13,881 bases of DNA from JASFQI01 sp050115555 (GTDB lineage: Bacteria > Desulfobacterota > DSM-4660 > Desulfatiglandales > HGW-15), in the NCBI GenBank assembly GCA_050115555.1, contig JASFQI010000107.1:1-13881 (forward strand), in the 5' to 3' direction. The stretch's first letter is position 1. Every line of letters starts with the position of its first letter. Of the stretch, positions 1 to 8,467 are shown piece after piece. The notes beneath the pieces were generated by a model. That model ran no database searches and was not told the DNA's origin. It was given only the letters and a program-made list of their open reading frames with translations. The position numbers and the translations under genes are program-made.

Positions 1-3000
1 CCTCCAGGGTATAGGCCCCGTCGAGATCCGGAGAGACTCTGCCCGCCTCATAGACCCAGTTCGAGCTCGTTCCCACAATGTGAAGGGTTTCCCCGTAAAT
101 GGTGGTCTCCTCTCCGGCGCCGCCGGTTGAGAGGCCGGCGATCCTGGCGGCCTGAAGGGTCAGGTCATGCGCAGGTCGAAGATCGAACCCGCCCTCAAAG
201 ACCAGGTCCCCGCCCTCCACCAAGGAGTCCGGTTCTCCGTCCCCGTCCGTGTCCGCATATCGGCCGCTTCTCAGGGTGAGATGCCTAAAGGAGTTCAGGG
301 CGTCGAACAACTCCGTGTCCAGGTAGACCCCGTTCTCTCTTGTGATGGAATCGATATCGGTCACGAAGTAGATGTTTTTTCCCGCCAGAGTAAGGGCGCC
401 GTTGTCCGACTCGATTCGCCCTCCGCGAAGGTCCACCTGGCCGTCCAGCACGACCTCGTCCGTAGCATGGATCAGGCTGCCTTCGTGAAGGACGATGTCC
501 CCATCCCTCGAGTACAGCTCGGCCTTGCCGTAAGGCAGGGCGTAGCCAAGATTGAACTCCTCCGGAATCAGGTCCAGGAGGGCCGTCAGTTCCTCCTCGG
601 TCAGGGACATCGCGGAGAGCCCGAGACCCTCGAGATCGGGATCATCCTGCTCCGCCACCCATTTGAACGACCCGTCCTCCGTGTAGAACTGAAGAGCCAC
701 CCCCCCCTCGGCCGTCCTTCGCATCATGGTGCCGGCCACATCCTCGCCGTCGCCGATTCTGTGAATTTCCGAGGGGCTCATGATACCCAGGCCCACCTCC
801 GGATCGTAGGTGTACTGATAGGTCAGTTCCGTGACGGTCACGGACTCGTCTACCGCATGGATTTCGGCCCCGTCATTCAGGATTACGTCCTGGGAGGCCG
901 TCAGCGTCACGGTCGGGGCGGAGGTTTGGCCTTCATACACGTGAATCTCCTCGGTCTCCAGCTCGTCCACCAGGTCTCGTTCGGTGGTGGAGAGCACGCC
1001 GATCCGGATCTCCTCCAGGTCCATGTTTTCAAACAGGGAGTGGTCCAGCTGGAGTGAGGCGTCGAACCCGTCCGTGGAGGTGCCGATCGAGATGCGCGAG
1101 GCGCTCAGCTCGATCACACCCCCCTGGAACAGGGGCAGGGAGGTGAGCTCGATGGTCCCGCTCAGAGTCAGGGTCTCCGCCACGAGGGAGACCGTGCCGG
1201 CAGAGCCGGTAATGCTCTCTGCGATTTGAAAGGTTCCTTCCTGGAGCACGTCCTGGGCGGACCTCACGGCGTAGCGGTGGTACTGGGAGGAACGTGCACC
1301 CGTGCCCGTCTCGGTCTCGTATCCCAGTACGGCCGTGTATCCCTCCTCGGTCCGGACGACCTTCTCAAGGGAGCTCGTTGTGCCCAGGTCCTCGATCACA
1401 TAAGCCCCCGGAAGAAAGGCGTACTCCGCCGGGAGCAGCGTGTAGACGCCCTTGGGCAGGCTGCCTCCGCCTGCCAGGTAAACGGCCTCTCCCGAGTATG
1501 AGGTCCCGGGTACGATCACATACCTTCCCTCCACCTCGAGAGGGTTGGACAGGCCCTCGATCCCGGCCTGGAACTCATACGCATACAGGCCGCCGCCGCC
1601 CGAGGCATCGATGAGTGCCCCCTCCTGGAAATCGATCCCGGATGCGCGGACAATGACACCCGTCTCAGGAGAGGCGGAGACGTCAGGCCAGTCATTGGGA
1701 TCCAGGGACCGAATAACGAGCCCGCGGGACTTGTTGGGGAGCTTCCAGCTCGTGCCAGTGAGCAGGCCGTAGGAGACCTCTGTGTCACTGTGGGTGGTGG
1801 TCACGCTTTCACTGCCGAGGACCACGCTGCCGTACGCGCCCCCAAGGGAATCCACGAGGACCTTGATATCGACATTGTAGAGCCCGTCCTCGGCCGTGAT
1901 GGCCACGTCACGGGCTGGTATGAGATCTCCCCCGTCTTCCACCAGAGGGGCGGCGACCAGTACGATCTGCCCCAGGGGCGCGGCCAGATATCCATAATGC
2001 TCGATCTCCGGCGCCACCACGGCCAGCACGCCCCCGGCGGAGAGGATGGGGTCCTCTAGGGCCTCTTCCCCGGGAAGGATGGTCACCGTCCCGGTATCGG
2101 ACCGGATGACAAACGCCGTGGGTGTCAGGACCCGGTCCCCGTCCGAGGATGTCACCTCTTTCATGGCCGGGTAGATGCGCGATGCCTTGAGCGTGAGATC
2201 GCCTCGGGTCCGAAGCTCGCCCGCCCACCGGTACTCGGTTGACGTGTCCGTGTTCAGGTACTCCTCATCCAGGACGCGGATGTCCCATACGGCTTCGAGG
2301 GATACATCCCCGAAGCCCTGAATGGCCACGGCCCCCTCGATGTCGATCCAATCCCCTGAGAGGGCCAGGGTCGCATCCCCGGCGATGAGCTCGGTTTCGT
2401 CCGTGACCAGGTTGGATTCCGAGGCATTGGAGGACTCATCGATGTATTTCTCGCGGGTGTTGCAAAGAACCACATCGGTGGCAGAAAGCCGGATCGCCTG
2501 GTCGCCCAGGGATGCGAGGCCGGTGATGAGGGGGGCGTCCAGCTCGAGGTATCTCCCCAGATCCAGGTCGAGGGCCTCTGAGAACAGGATCCCTTCCTCG
2601 CTCTGAAAGGTATAGCTGTCGAACCCGCTTCCAATAAAAAGATCGAAAAGGTCCTGGTCCAGCAGGAGGGTATTTCCTTCCCCATGCCGGCTCAGAACAA
2701 GGGATGCCCCCAGGGACTCGGAGAGCGCGGCCTCCCCTTCAATGGTACCGTTCAGAATGAGATCCGTCCTGAAAGCGATCTCGAGGGCGCCGGAATCGCT
2801 GGCAATGGTGTCTGTCTCCAGCGTGTTGCCCGCACCGAGCACAAGCGTTTCAACTGGCTCGGACCCGGACACGTCAATGATCGCACCCGGATCCATGGTC
2901 ACAGCGCCTGCTGTGGCCGACAGGGTCACAGTGCCTCCGTCCAGGGCCGTGTACCCCACGGGCAGGCCGGAGATCAGGGCGGTCTCCTCGGGGATGTTCA

Positions 3001-6000
3001 CGCCTTTCGCAAGGATGCTGCTGATCCCGGCGAGGTGGATGTCGTCCAGCCGGGATGTGAGTTCCATGCTTCCGGCCGGGGCCTCCAGCATGCCCTCCAG
3101 GAAGAGGAGGCCCACGCTGGAGAGGACGATCTCCCCTTGGGGGGCCGTTTCCAGCCGTACTCCACCGGGCACGATCACCCGGGGATACTGACCGGATTTT
3201 ATGAAATCCTCATCGTCATCCTTGTGGGACCGGGTCACGCCCTCTCCCGCCATGGCCGCGATGAGCGTAGCCCCCATCACCTCGCTGGACACGCGCACGA
3301 GCCCCTGGGACAGGAGCGCCGCTTCGGTTTCTTCGGAGCCCCCGCTGTAGTTGGAGAGCCCGAAGGAGGAGAGCAGGGTGGCCTCCGGACCGGGAAGCGC
3401 CAGTCTCACGTCCGAGGGAGTGAACACAACCCCGTCCTCGAACGTCAGGTCCTCGAAGCTCTTGAGCGTAATGCTCGAAAATCCGGTGTCTGCGAGCTGG
3501 TCCTGGCCAAGCACCAGGTGCTCCTTACGCTCCTCCGGGATCTCGGAGTCGTTGTCAAAGTCCTTGGACAGAGATCCGGGGGTCTCGGTGCTCACGGTGA
3601 TCCGGGTGGCGTGCAGAGTGAGGGACCCGCCGTCATAGCCGGAGAGAGCATATCCCCTCAGATCTCCGTCCAGCAAAATGCTCGAGCTTTCCAGAGAAAG
3701 AGCCCCGGCCGTTCCGGCCGTCAGGGTCCCTTCCGAATCCAACTCGTAGCCGGCACTCACATCGAGCACGGCGCCGGATCGGATGATGATCTCCGCTCCA
3801 TGTTGGGTGTCGTTCGAGATGGAGATTTCCCCTCCATCGATGAACCCGGTCTCCACGGATCCCAGCTCCCCGGCGTAGAGGTTGTTGATCCGTTCCCCGT
3901 CTGTACTCATGGTGCTGCCGTCATCGAAGTAGGCGCGGCTCGGAAGCTCGATGACTGTATCGGCCTCCCCGTTTGCGAGAACCGTGTCCTTGAGGGCCAC
4001 GCTGATGTTCCCCGACGGGATAGCTACGGTACCCAGGTTCTCGAAGGCCCGCGCCCAGATCGTAAGGGTCGCAGGATCCTCGCCGTACAGGGTGTCGTAC
4101 TGGACGGCCATGGTCGTCTGATAATCGACACTCTCGTCAATGAGGTATCCGCCCGGGCTCAGGGTCAGGAGGGCGTCCTCCTCGATGGTCACCGAGGTGT
4201 TGGAGTAGATGCGGATGTCGCTCAGGCCGGAGTTGTTCAGTGTATCGGTGGAGAGCACCGTGCGATACAGGGGGTCGCCGTTCTTGTCCGCGTAGTAGGA
4301 GGTCTGGGACGTTTCCCCGGCGCTGGAGCCCCGGAGTTCGTCCCCCGGCTCGAAATCCTCGTCCAGGAGGGCGCTCTCTGCAGTGATCACGACCTCGTCC
4401 AGGACCAGGTCATAGGGGTCGTCGTCGGCCGGATCGTCCTCCACTCCCAGGACGAGCTGCCCGCCGCGGGAAAGCTGGGTTCCCTGGGTCAACTCCAGGT
4501 AAAACTCCCCGATCTGTTCCTCGGTCACGGCCAGTTCCGTCTGGTAGAGGCCGGCCTGAGCCGAAGCGATCAGGGTTCCGTTCAGGACCACGCCGCGGGC
4601 CTCCACGGTCAGGCTCCCGGCGTCTTCCCCTGCCACGTAACTGGAGAGAAAATCGCTCACCGGGCTGGCGCCGCCCAGGTAGAGACCTTCGAAGTACTCT
4701 GTCAGGCCGAATCGCTCGTGCTCGGTCTCCTGGGAGCCCAGGATCTTCTCGTATTCATACCACTCGGGCGCTAAGCTGATATCGTACACCTGGTTTCCAG
4801 CCAGGAGCTTGGTGCCGTCATAATGGCCTTCGGTGTAAATCGTGCCGCCGCCGGCGATGTCGATCACCGCCCCTTCCCTCATGATGAACTCCTGAAGGGA
4901 CGTGTCGTCATCCCCGTGGATCGTGATATCCCCGCCCGCGGCGTTCATCTCCAGGGCGCTCAGGTACTCAGAGGTCAAGGCCTCGGAAGCATCGCCGATG
5001 GTCGATCCCGCGTACCCGATGATCTGGACCTCCTGCCCCTGGAGCACACTGTCCTGCTGGCCGTAGTCGTTTTTGAGCTCCATGGAGTTGAGTTGTAGGC
5101 CGATGATGCTGGCGTCCGCCGAGACCTGAACCCATTCGCCGCTCACATCGATCCGGCTCTCCGTGTCCAGGTAGATCCATCCGGTGGCGCTCATGTCCAC
5201 GGCTCCGCAAGGCGCCAGGATCTCTCCCTGGTGCAGGATGCGCTCGGTTGCGGTGGCTTTGAACACGATGCTGCCGTCGTTGCTCTCTGTGGTGGTTCCC
5301 AGGCCTCCTATGATGATGGAGCCCTTGGCCCCCTCGTAGCTCTGATGATAGGTCTCCGTATCGTCAGTGATGGGTGTGGCGGTGAGGCTCAGGGAGCCCA
5401 GGAGCACCCCCTCCGAGGCGAGCAGCTCGATGGTTCCTCCCGCCTCCACGGCCGTTACCGAGCGGATCAGTCCCTCCTGGCGAACGATGCGGCCGTACAT
5501 GCCGGCTACCCCCGCATCGGCGACGAGAAGTCCGGCCGAGCTGTTGACAGCCACGCCCGTGTTCCCGGGGTCCTTGAGGGCCACGCTCTCGCCGACAAAG
5601 ACGTGGGGGAGGGTGCGGTCCTCCAGGGCCATCACCTCCACCTCCCGCCCGGCGGCCAGGGCGATCTGGCCGGAAGGGGCGATGATCAAGCCCCGGTTCA
5701 CCACCTCGGGCGCGATCAGCAGGACCGTCCCCGCGTCATCCACGTGGATGCCTATATCGGAATCCGATGAGGAGACGGCCCAGTTGACCACGGGACCCGG
5801 CAACGGGACCATGTCCCCGTCCACGTTCTCTACCCAGGTGAAGATCTCGTCCTCGGGGTCGAGGTCCAGGGGATCCCGGTAATCCTCGGCCTCGAACCGG
5901 AGGGTGCCTCCCCCGATGAGGTCGTCGTCGATATTGAGAGACGTGGCCACGAGAGAGTGGACGTTCACCCTGGCCGAGGAACCGAATAGGATCCCGTTCT

Positions 6001-6430
6001 GATTGATGAGGTAGATCTTGCCGTCCGCAGTGAGGCGGCCATAGATCTGACTCGGGCTCTTGTCAAAGATGCGGTTGAGGGCCACCCAGTCCGAGTTCCC
6101 CTGCTGGTCGAAGTGGGTCCAGGCGTCTTCTCCGATGTCGAAGGAATCCCACTCGATGATCGCAGTCTCCTCGTCCTGGTGGATCTCAAGCTTGTTTTCG
6201 GATGCAGTTTCCTCCACACCGGATACACCCTGAATAATGGCCTTGAGTTGGGGAAGGGCGTCCGCAGCAGGGGCGCCGAAATTGGTGAAGTGGTTGTTGT
6301 TCGCCCCGAAAAAGCCGGCGGCCCTTACCCCCTGCGGCACCGTCAGCGCAGAAACCAGCAGGGCGCAGAAGAGGAGGGTTCGCCAGCGCTTCATGCCGGA
6401 TCGTTTTCGTACCGCCGGTTTCGTTTTCAT
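1..6430 (-). CDS. TpsA-type filamentous haemagglutinin-like exoprotein (two-partner secretion), 3' end outside window
   Basis: This is the secreted passenger of a two-partner secretion system: exported by Sec, then threaded through its TpsB partner to the cell surface, typically as an adhesin or biofilm fibre. The frame is open for 2143 codons and leaves the window at the left edge without a stop. Residues 1-37 form a long signal peptide (basic MKTKPAVRKR, hydrophobic core, VRA/A cleavage). The TPS domain follows at about 38-300, with an NQNG motif at 143-146 (NPNG in the classic family) and the downstream VNVHSLVATSL block. The rest is beta-helix-like and acidic, with recurring GA-x-I-D-V-S-G units near residues 517, 887, 1184 and 1604, a YTLLPAEYAFLPGAY block near 1670, and a DTDGDGEPD calcium-type motif near 2060. 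Cysteines are very rare. The start is fixed by GGAGG five bases upstream; Met13 is a weaker alternative. It lies 33 bases after the TpsB gene. The natural substrate or receptor cannot be told from sequence. Confidence 0.93.
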   Translation of the reverse strand, partial: MKTKPAVRKRSGMKRWRTLLFCALLVSALTVPQGVRAAGFFGANNNHFTNFGAPAADALPQLKAIIQGVSGVEETASENKLEIHQDEETAIIEWDSFDIGEDAWTHFDQQGNSDWVALNRIFDKSPSQIYGRLTADGKIYLINQNGILFGSSARVNVHSLVATSLNIDDDLIGGGTLRFEAEDYRDPLDLDPEDEIFTWVENVDGDMVPLPGPVVNWAVSSSDSDIGIHVDDAGTVLLIAPEVVNRGLIIAPSGQIALAAGREVEVMALEDRTLPHVFVGESVALKDPGNTGVAVNSSAGLLVADAGVAGMYGRIVRQEGLIRSVTAVEAGGTIELLASEGVLLGSLSLTATPITDDTETYHQSYEGAKGSIIIGGLGTTTESNDGSIVFKATATERILHQGEILAPCGAVDMSATGWIYLDTESRIDVSGEWVQVSADASIIGLQLNSMELKNDYGQQDSVLQGQEVQIIGYAGSTIGDASEALTSEYLSALEMNAAGGDITIHGDDDTSLQEFIMREGAVIDIAGGGTIYTEGHYDGTKLLAGNQVYDISLAPEWYEYEKILGSQETEHERFGLTEYFEGLYLGGASPVSDFLSSYVAGEDAGSLTVEARGVVLNGTLIASAQAGLYQTELAVTEEQIGEFYLELTQGTQLSRGGQLVLGVEDDPADDDPYDLVLDEVVITAESALLDEDFEPGDELRGSSAGETSQTSYYADKNGDPLYRTVLSTDTLNNSGLSDIRIYSNTSVTIEEDALLTLSPGGYLIDESVDYQTTMAVQYDTLYGEDPATLTIWARAFENLGTVAIPSGNISVALKDTVLANGEADTVIELPSRAYFDDGSTMSTDGERINNLYAGELGSVETGFIDGGEISISNDTQHGAEIIIRSGAVLDVSAGYELDSEGTLTAGTAGALSLESSSILLDGDLRGYALSGYDGGSLTLHATRITVSTETPGSLSKDFDNDSEIPEERKEHLVLGQDQLADTGFSSITLKSFEDLTFEDGVVFTPSDVRLALPGPEATLLSSFGLSNYSGGSEETEAALLSQGLVRVSSEVMGATLIAAMAGEGVTRSHKDDDEDFIKSGQYPRVIVPGGVRLETAPQGEIVLSSVGLLFLEGMLEAPAGSMELTSRLDDIHLAGISSILAKGVNIPEETALISGLPVGYTALDGGTVTLSATAGAVTMDPGAIIDVSGSEPVETLVLGAGNTLETDTIASDSGALEIAFRTDLILNGTIEGEAALSESLGASLVLSRHGEGNTLLLDQDLFDLFIGSGFDSYTFQSEEGILFSEALDLDLGRYLELDAPLITGLASLGDQAIRLSATDVVLCNTREKYIDESSNASESNLVTDETELIAGDATLALSGDWIDIEGAVAIQGFGDVSLEAVWDIRVLDEEYLNTDTSTEYRWAGELRTRGDLTLKASRIYPAMKEVTSSDGDRVLTPTAFVIRSDTGTVTILPGEEALEDPILSAGGVLAVVAPEIEHYGYLAAPLGQIVLVAAPLVEDGGDLIPARDVAITAEDGLYNVDIKVLVDSLGGAYGSVVLGSESVTTTHSDTEVSYGLLTGTSWKLPNKSRGLVIRSLDPNDWPDVSASPETGVIVRASGIDFQEGALIDASGGGGLYAYEFQAGIEGLSNPLEVEGRYVIVPGTSYSGEAVYLAGGGSLPKGVYTLLPAEYAFLPGAYVIEDLGTTSSLEKVVRTEEGYTAVLGYETETGTGARSSQYHRYAVRSAQDVLQEGTFQIAESITGSAGTVSLVAETLTLSGTIELTSLPLFQGGVIELSASRISIGTSTDGFDASLQLDHSLFENMDLEEIRIGVLSTTERDLVDELETEEIHVYEGQTSAPTVTLTASQDVILNDGAEIHAVDESVTVTELTYQYTYDPEVGLGIMSPSEIHRIGDGEDVAGTMMRRTAEGGVALQFYTEDGSFKWVAEQDDPDLEGLGLSAMSLTEEELTALLDLIPEEFNLGYALPYGKAELYSRDGDIVLHEGSLIHATDEVVLDGQVDLRGGRIESDNGALTLAGKNIYFVTDIDSITRENGVYLDTELFDALNSFRHLTLRSGRYADTDGDGEPDSLVEGGDLVFEGGFDLRPAHDLTLQAARIAGLSTGGAGEETTIYGETLHIVGTSSNWVYEAGRVSPDLDGAYTLE

Positions 6431-6435
6431 GACAG

Positions 6436-6440
6436 CCTCC
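6436..6440 (-). promoter_or_regulatory. Ribosome binding site of the TpsA gene
   Basis: GGAGG on the minus strand lies five bases before the ATG at 6430. It sits within the 33-base gap after the TpsB stop codon, supports Met1 over the internal Met13, and fits translation from a shared TpsB-TpsA message. Confidence 0.75.
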
Positions 6441-6463
6441 GTTCTCGATCCCTCGGAAAAAGC

Positions 6464-8080
6464 TTAGAAGGCATATTTCAAGCGCCCATGCACCTCGATG
6501 TCCCCGTGTTCCACCTGATCCGTCTCTTCCAAAGCCATGGCCCCTTCCATCTGAAACGTCCAACGCTCGGCGATTCGACCCTTGAGGCCGATGCCCGTTC
6601 CCAGAAGATGAATTTTCTCTGCCTGATCCGGGAGGGGTTCCGTGATCTTCAGGTACGCGTAATCGCCGAATACGTAAGGCGTAAGCGCAAACCCGTCTCC
6701 CGGGTTGATGAGTCGGGTCAGATCCGGGCCGGACAGCTCCAGGACGGCGTGAAACGCGTGGTCCCCAAAGGCCTCGCTCTCCTTGTAACCGCGCACGCTT
6801 TCCATACCGCCTGCCGCATACTGCTCGTTCGAGACCAGGGGGCCGTCGGCGATCTGGCCGTCGATCTTCCCGAACAGGCCGAAGCCCCCCGGGAGCCTCT
6901 GTGTCCGCTCCGCCCCCAGTGTGGCGTAAAGGTAGTTGGCCCTTGCCTGGTACCGCTTGATGGCGAACTCCTCCGGGTCGGTCACGAGCCCTCGAAAGGC
7001 CAGGTGGATACCTCCGCTGAACCGGGTGAATCCTGTTTTGTCGGCATGGGATGCGCTGTAGGAAAGGGACAGGGGGAGGTAGGTCAGGGGGGTCTTCAGG
7101 GTCTCTTGTCCCTCGGTCTCGAAGCCGAGTGTTTCATCAAAATCCTTGTAGTCCAAACCGATGGTGAGGTTGTGGTTGTAATCGCCGTTCGGAGGCAGGG
7201 GAATCACATAGCGCGCCCCGAAGAGGTTCCCCTCGCCGTTGACTTGAAACCCCTCGCCGAAGGCCGTCTGACTCTCTGAGACGACACCGAAAAAGGCCAA
7301 TAGATGATTGGGGTTCCAGGGCGTGGGAAAGACGTAGGACGCCGCCATGACGTGGACCTCGTCGAGATCCAGAGGGGCCGTCTGGTACTGGAAGGAGACG
7401 GAATGCTCCTTCTGCCACAGATTGTCGTATCGGATCATGCCGTTGAGACGCAGTTCGCTTGTGTCGTGGGTGTTCCGGTTGTTCACCTCCATACTCGCGT
7501 GAAGGGGAAACTCGTCTTTGACGTTGAGCTCCACGTCCACCAGCCCGATCTCCCTGGCCGGGCTCAGGATCGGCGACGCCTTGAAGTCCGGGTTCCGGTT
7601 GAGGCGCGCCAGCTCCTCCCGGACCCTGGGTACGAACAGGATCTCTCCCTGCCTCAGCGATGGAAGTGCATCGAGGATCTTTTCCATGGTGAAGTACCGG
7701 TTTTCGGTCACCCGGACCCGCCGAATCCTGCTTTCGATCACCTCCAGCCGGACCAGTCCGTCTTCCACACGCTGCTGTGGGATGTTCACGAGGACCGTTG
7801 GATACCCGCTCCTGTGGTAAAGGTCCTCCAGGGCGTCCCGGGCCCCCTCAACATCCTCGGCGGTCATATGGGGACCCGTGTGCCCCTCCAGGGTTCGGTA
7901 GATCTCCTTTTCCGTGAGAACGCTGTTCCCCGTGACCTCGTACCCCCGGATGCCGAATGAGACCTCATTCCCATCCTCCCGGGGGTGTACCGGCGATGCC
8001 AGGCAATGCAGGCAGAGGAGCAGAAAGATGAGAATGTGAAGTGAGGGTTCTATGGACCGCACGTAGACCTGATTTCCCAT
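6464..8080 (-). CDS. TpsB-type outer-membrane transporter (FhaC/ShlB/HecB family, Omp85 superfamily)
   Basis: This is the outer-membrane pore that recognises the TPS domain of the adjacent exoprotein and translocates it to the surface. The 538 residues match the usual family length. Layout: a hydrophobic signal segment at about 10-30; a POTRA domain at about 41-116 (ShlB type, starting SFGIRGYEVTGNSVLT); a second POTRA at about 117-190 ending in the typical LNRNPDFKA segment; and a 16-strand-type barrel from about 191 to the end. The Omp85 hallmark VRGY is at residues 429-432 (in GMESVRGYKE), the lid-loop motif needed for secretion in FhaC. The protein ends in Phe (KYAF), as expected for a BAM-inserted barrel. 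An in-frame stop codon at 8108-8110 limits the start; ATG at 8080 is the best choice although its ribosome site is weak (AGGGGG about 15 bases upstream). The TpsA gene follows after 33 bases, in the usual B-then-A order. Confidence 0.95.
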   Translation of the reverse strand: MGNQVYVRSIEPSLHILIFLLLCLHCLASPVHPREDGNEVSFGIRGYEVTGNSVLTEKEIYRTLEGHTGPHMTAEDVEGARDALEDLYHRSGYPTVLVNIPQQRVEDGLVRLEVIESRIRRVRVTENRYFTMEKILDALPSLRQGEILFVPRVREELARLNRNPDFKASPILSPAREIGLVDVELNVKDEFPLHASMEVNNRNTHDTSELRLNGMIRYDNLWQKEHSVSFQYQTAPLDLDEVHVMAASYVFPTPWNPNHLLAFFGVVSESQTAFGEGFQVNGEGNLFGARYVIPLPPNGDYNHNLTIGLDYKDFDETLGFETEGQETLKTPLTYLPLSLSYSASHADKTGFTRFSGGIHLAFRGLVTDPEEFAIKRYQARANYLYATLGAERTQRLPGGFGLFGKIDGQIADGPLVSNEQYAAGGMESVRGYKESEAFGDHAFHAVLELSGPDLTRLINPGDGFALTPYVFGDYAYLKITEPLPDQAEKIHLLGTGIGLKGRIAERWTFQMEGAMALEETDQVEHGDIEVHGRLKYAF

Positions 8081-8467
8081 TCGGCTGTAGGGGACCCCCT
8101 TGTTCCGCTACCCGGGACGACCTGGCTGGAGGGGGCACGAGCAGCCTCCCTGTCCGGTGCGTCCGGGGAGACAACCTGCGGGTCTCCTGGATGCGCTGTA
8201 ACGTGTCGGATTGTCCCGCGGCGCGAAAGGCCGTCCTCTTCCGCATTGGGCGCCGCAGGGCCCCGGTCATTAAATCTCCCCGTCCCGCCGGAGGAGAGAC
8301 AGGAAGTCCGAAAAGAAAAGGCAACTCGCCGATATGAATATCGCCCGCAAACTCCGCAGTCCCGCTGCTGCCGGGTGAGGATTGTGCGAGCGAAACCTAT
8401 TCAAGCTACAAAAAGCTATGCTCCCCTACCTTTGTTAGGCGGATTTCAAGGGAGTTTGAATGTTGTG
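8081..8467. other. Intergenic region upstream of the TpsB gene (387 bases)
   Basis: No gene is supported here. Read on the minus strand it holds the 3' flank of the FKBP-thioredoxin lipoprotein gene, a weak terminator-like structure (8311-8343), and the leader of the TpsB-TpsA pair. The length suggests the secretion pair has its own promoter, but I found no pair of -35/-10 boxes or -24/-12 elements good enough to call. I looked for a second cyclic di-GMP riboswitch like the one at 13556-13710 and did not find its conserved core. Confidence 0.6.
8311..8343 (-). terminator. Weak terminator-like structure downstream of the FKBP-thioredoxin gene
   Basis: On the minus strand, a 6-bp inverted repeat (CGATAT, two-base loop, ATATCG; 8330-8343) is followed by a short GGCG/TGCC-type stem (8320-8330) and then TTTTCTTTT (8311-8319). 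The stems are short and the T-run is interrupted, and it lies about 125 bases past the stop codon. It could end the upstream transcript, but the evidence is modest. Confidence 0.3.

Noticed and set aside
2684..4774. Long plus-strand reading frame of 696 codons
   Set aside because: It is exactly antisense to the TpsA gene, whose minus-strand frame has a signal peptide, TPS motifs and a ribosome site. The plus-strand product has no recognisable domain and is a GC-rich shadow.
8081..8467. Second cyclic di-GMP riboswitch upstream of the TpsB gene
   Set aside because: No CAAACC, GNRA-capped P2 or GACGCAAAGCC-like core is present on the minus strand.
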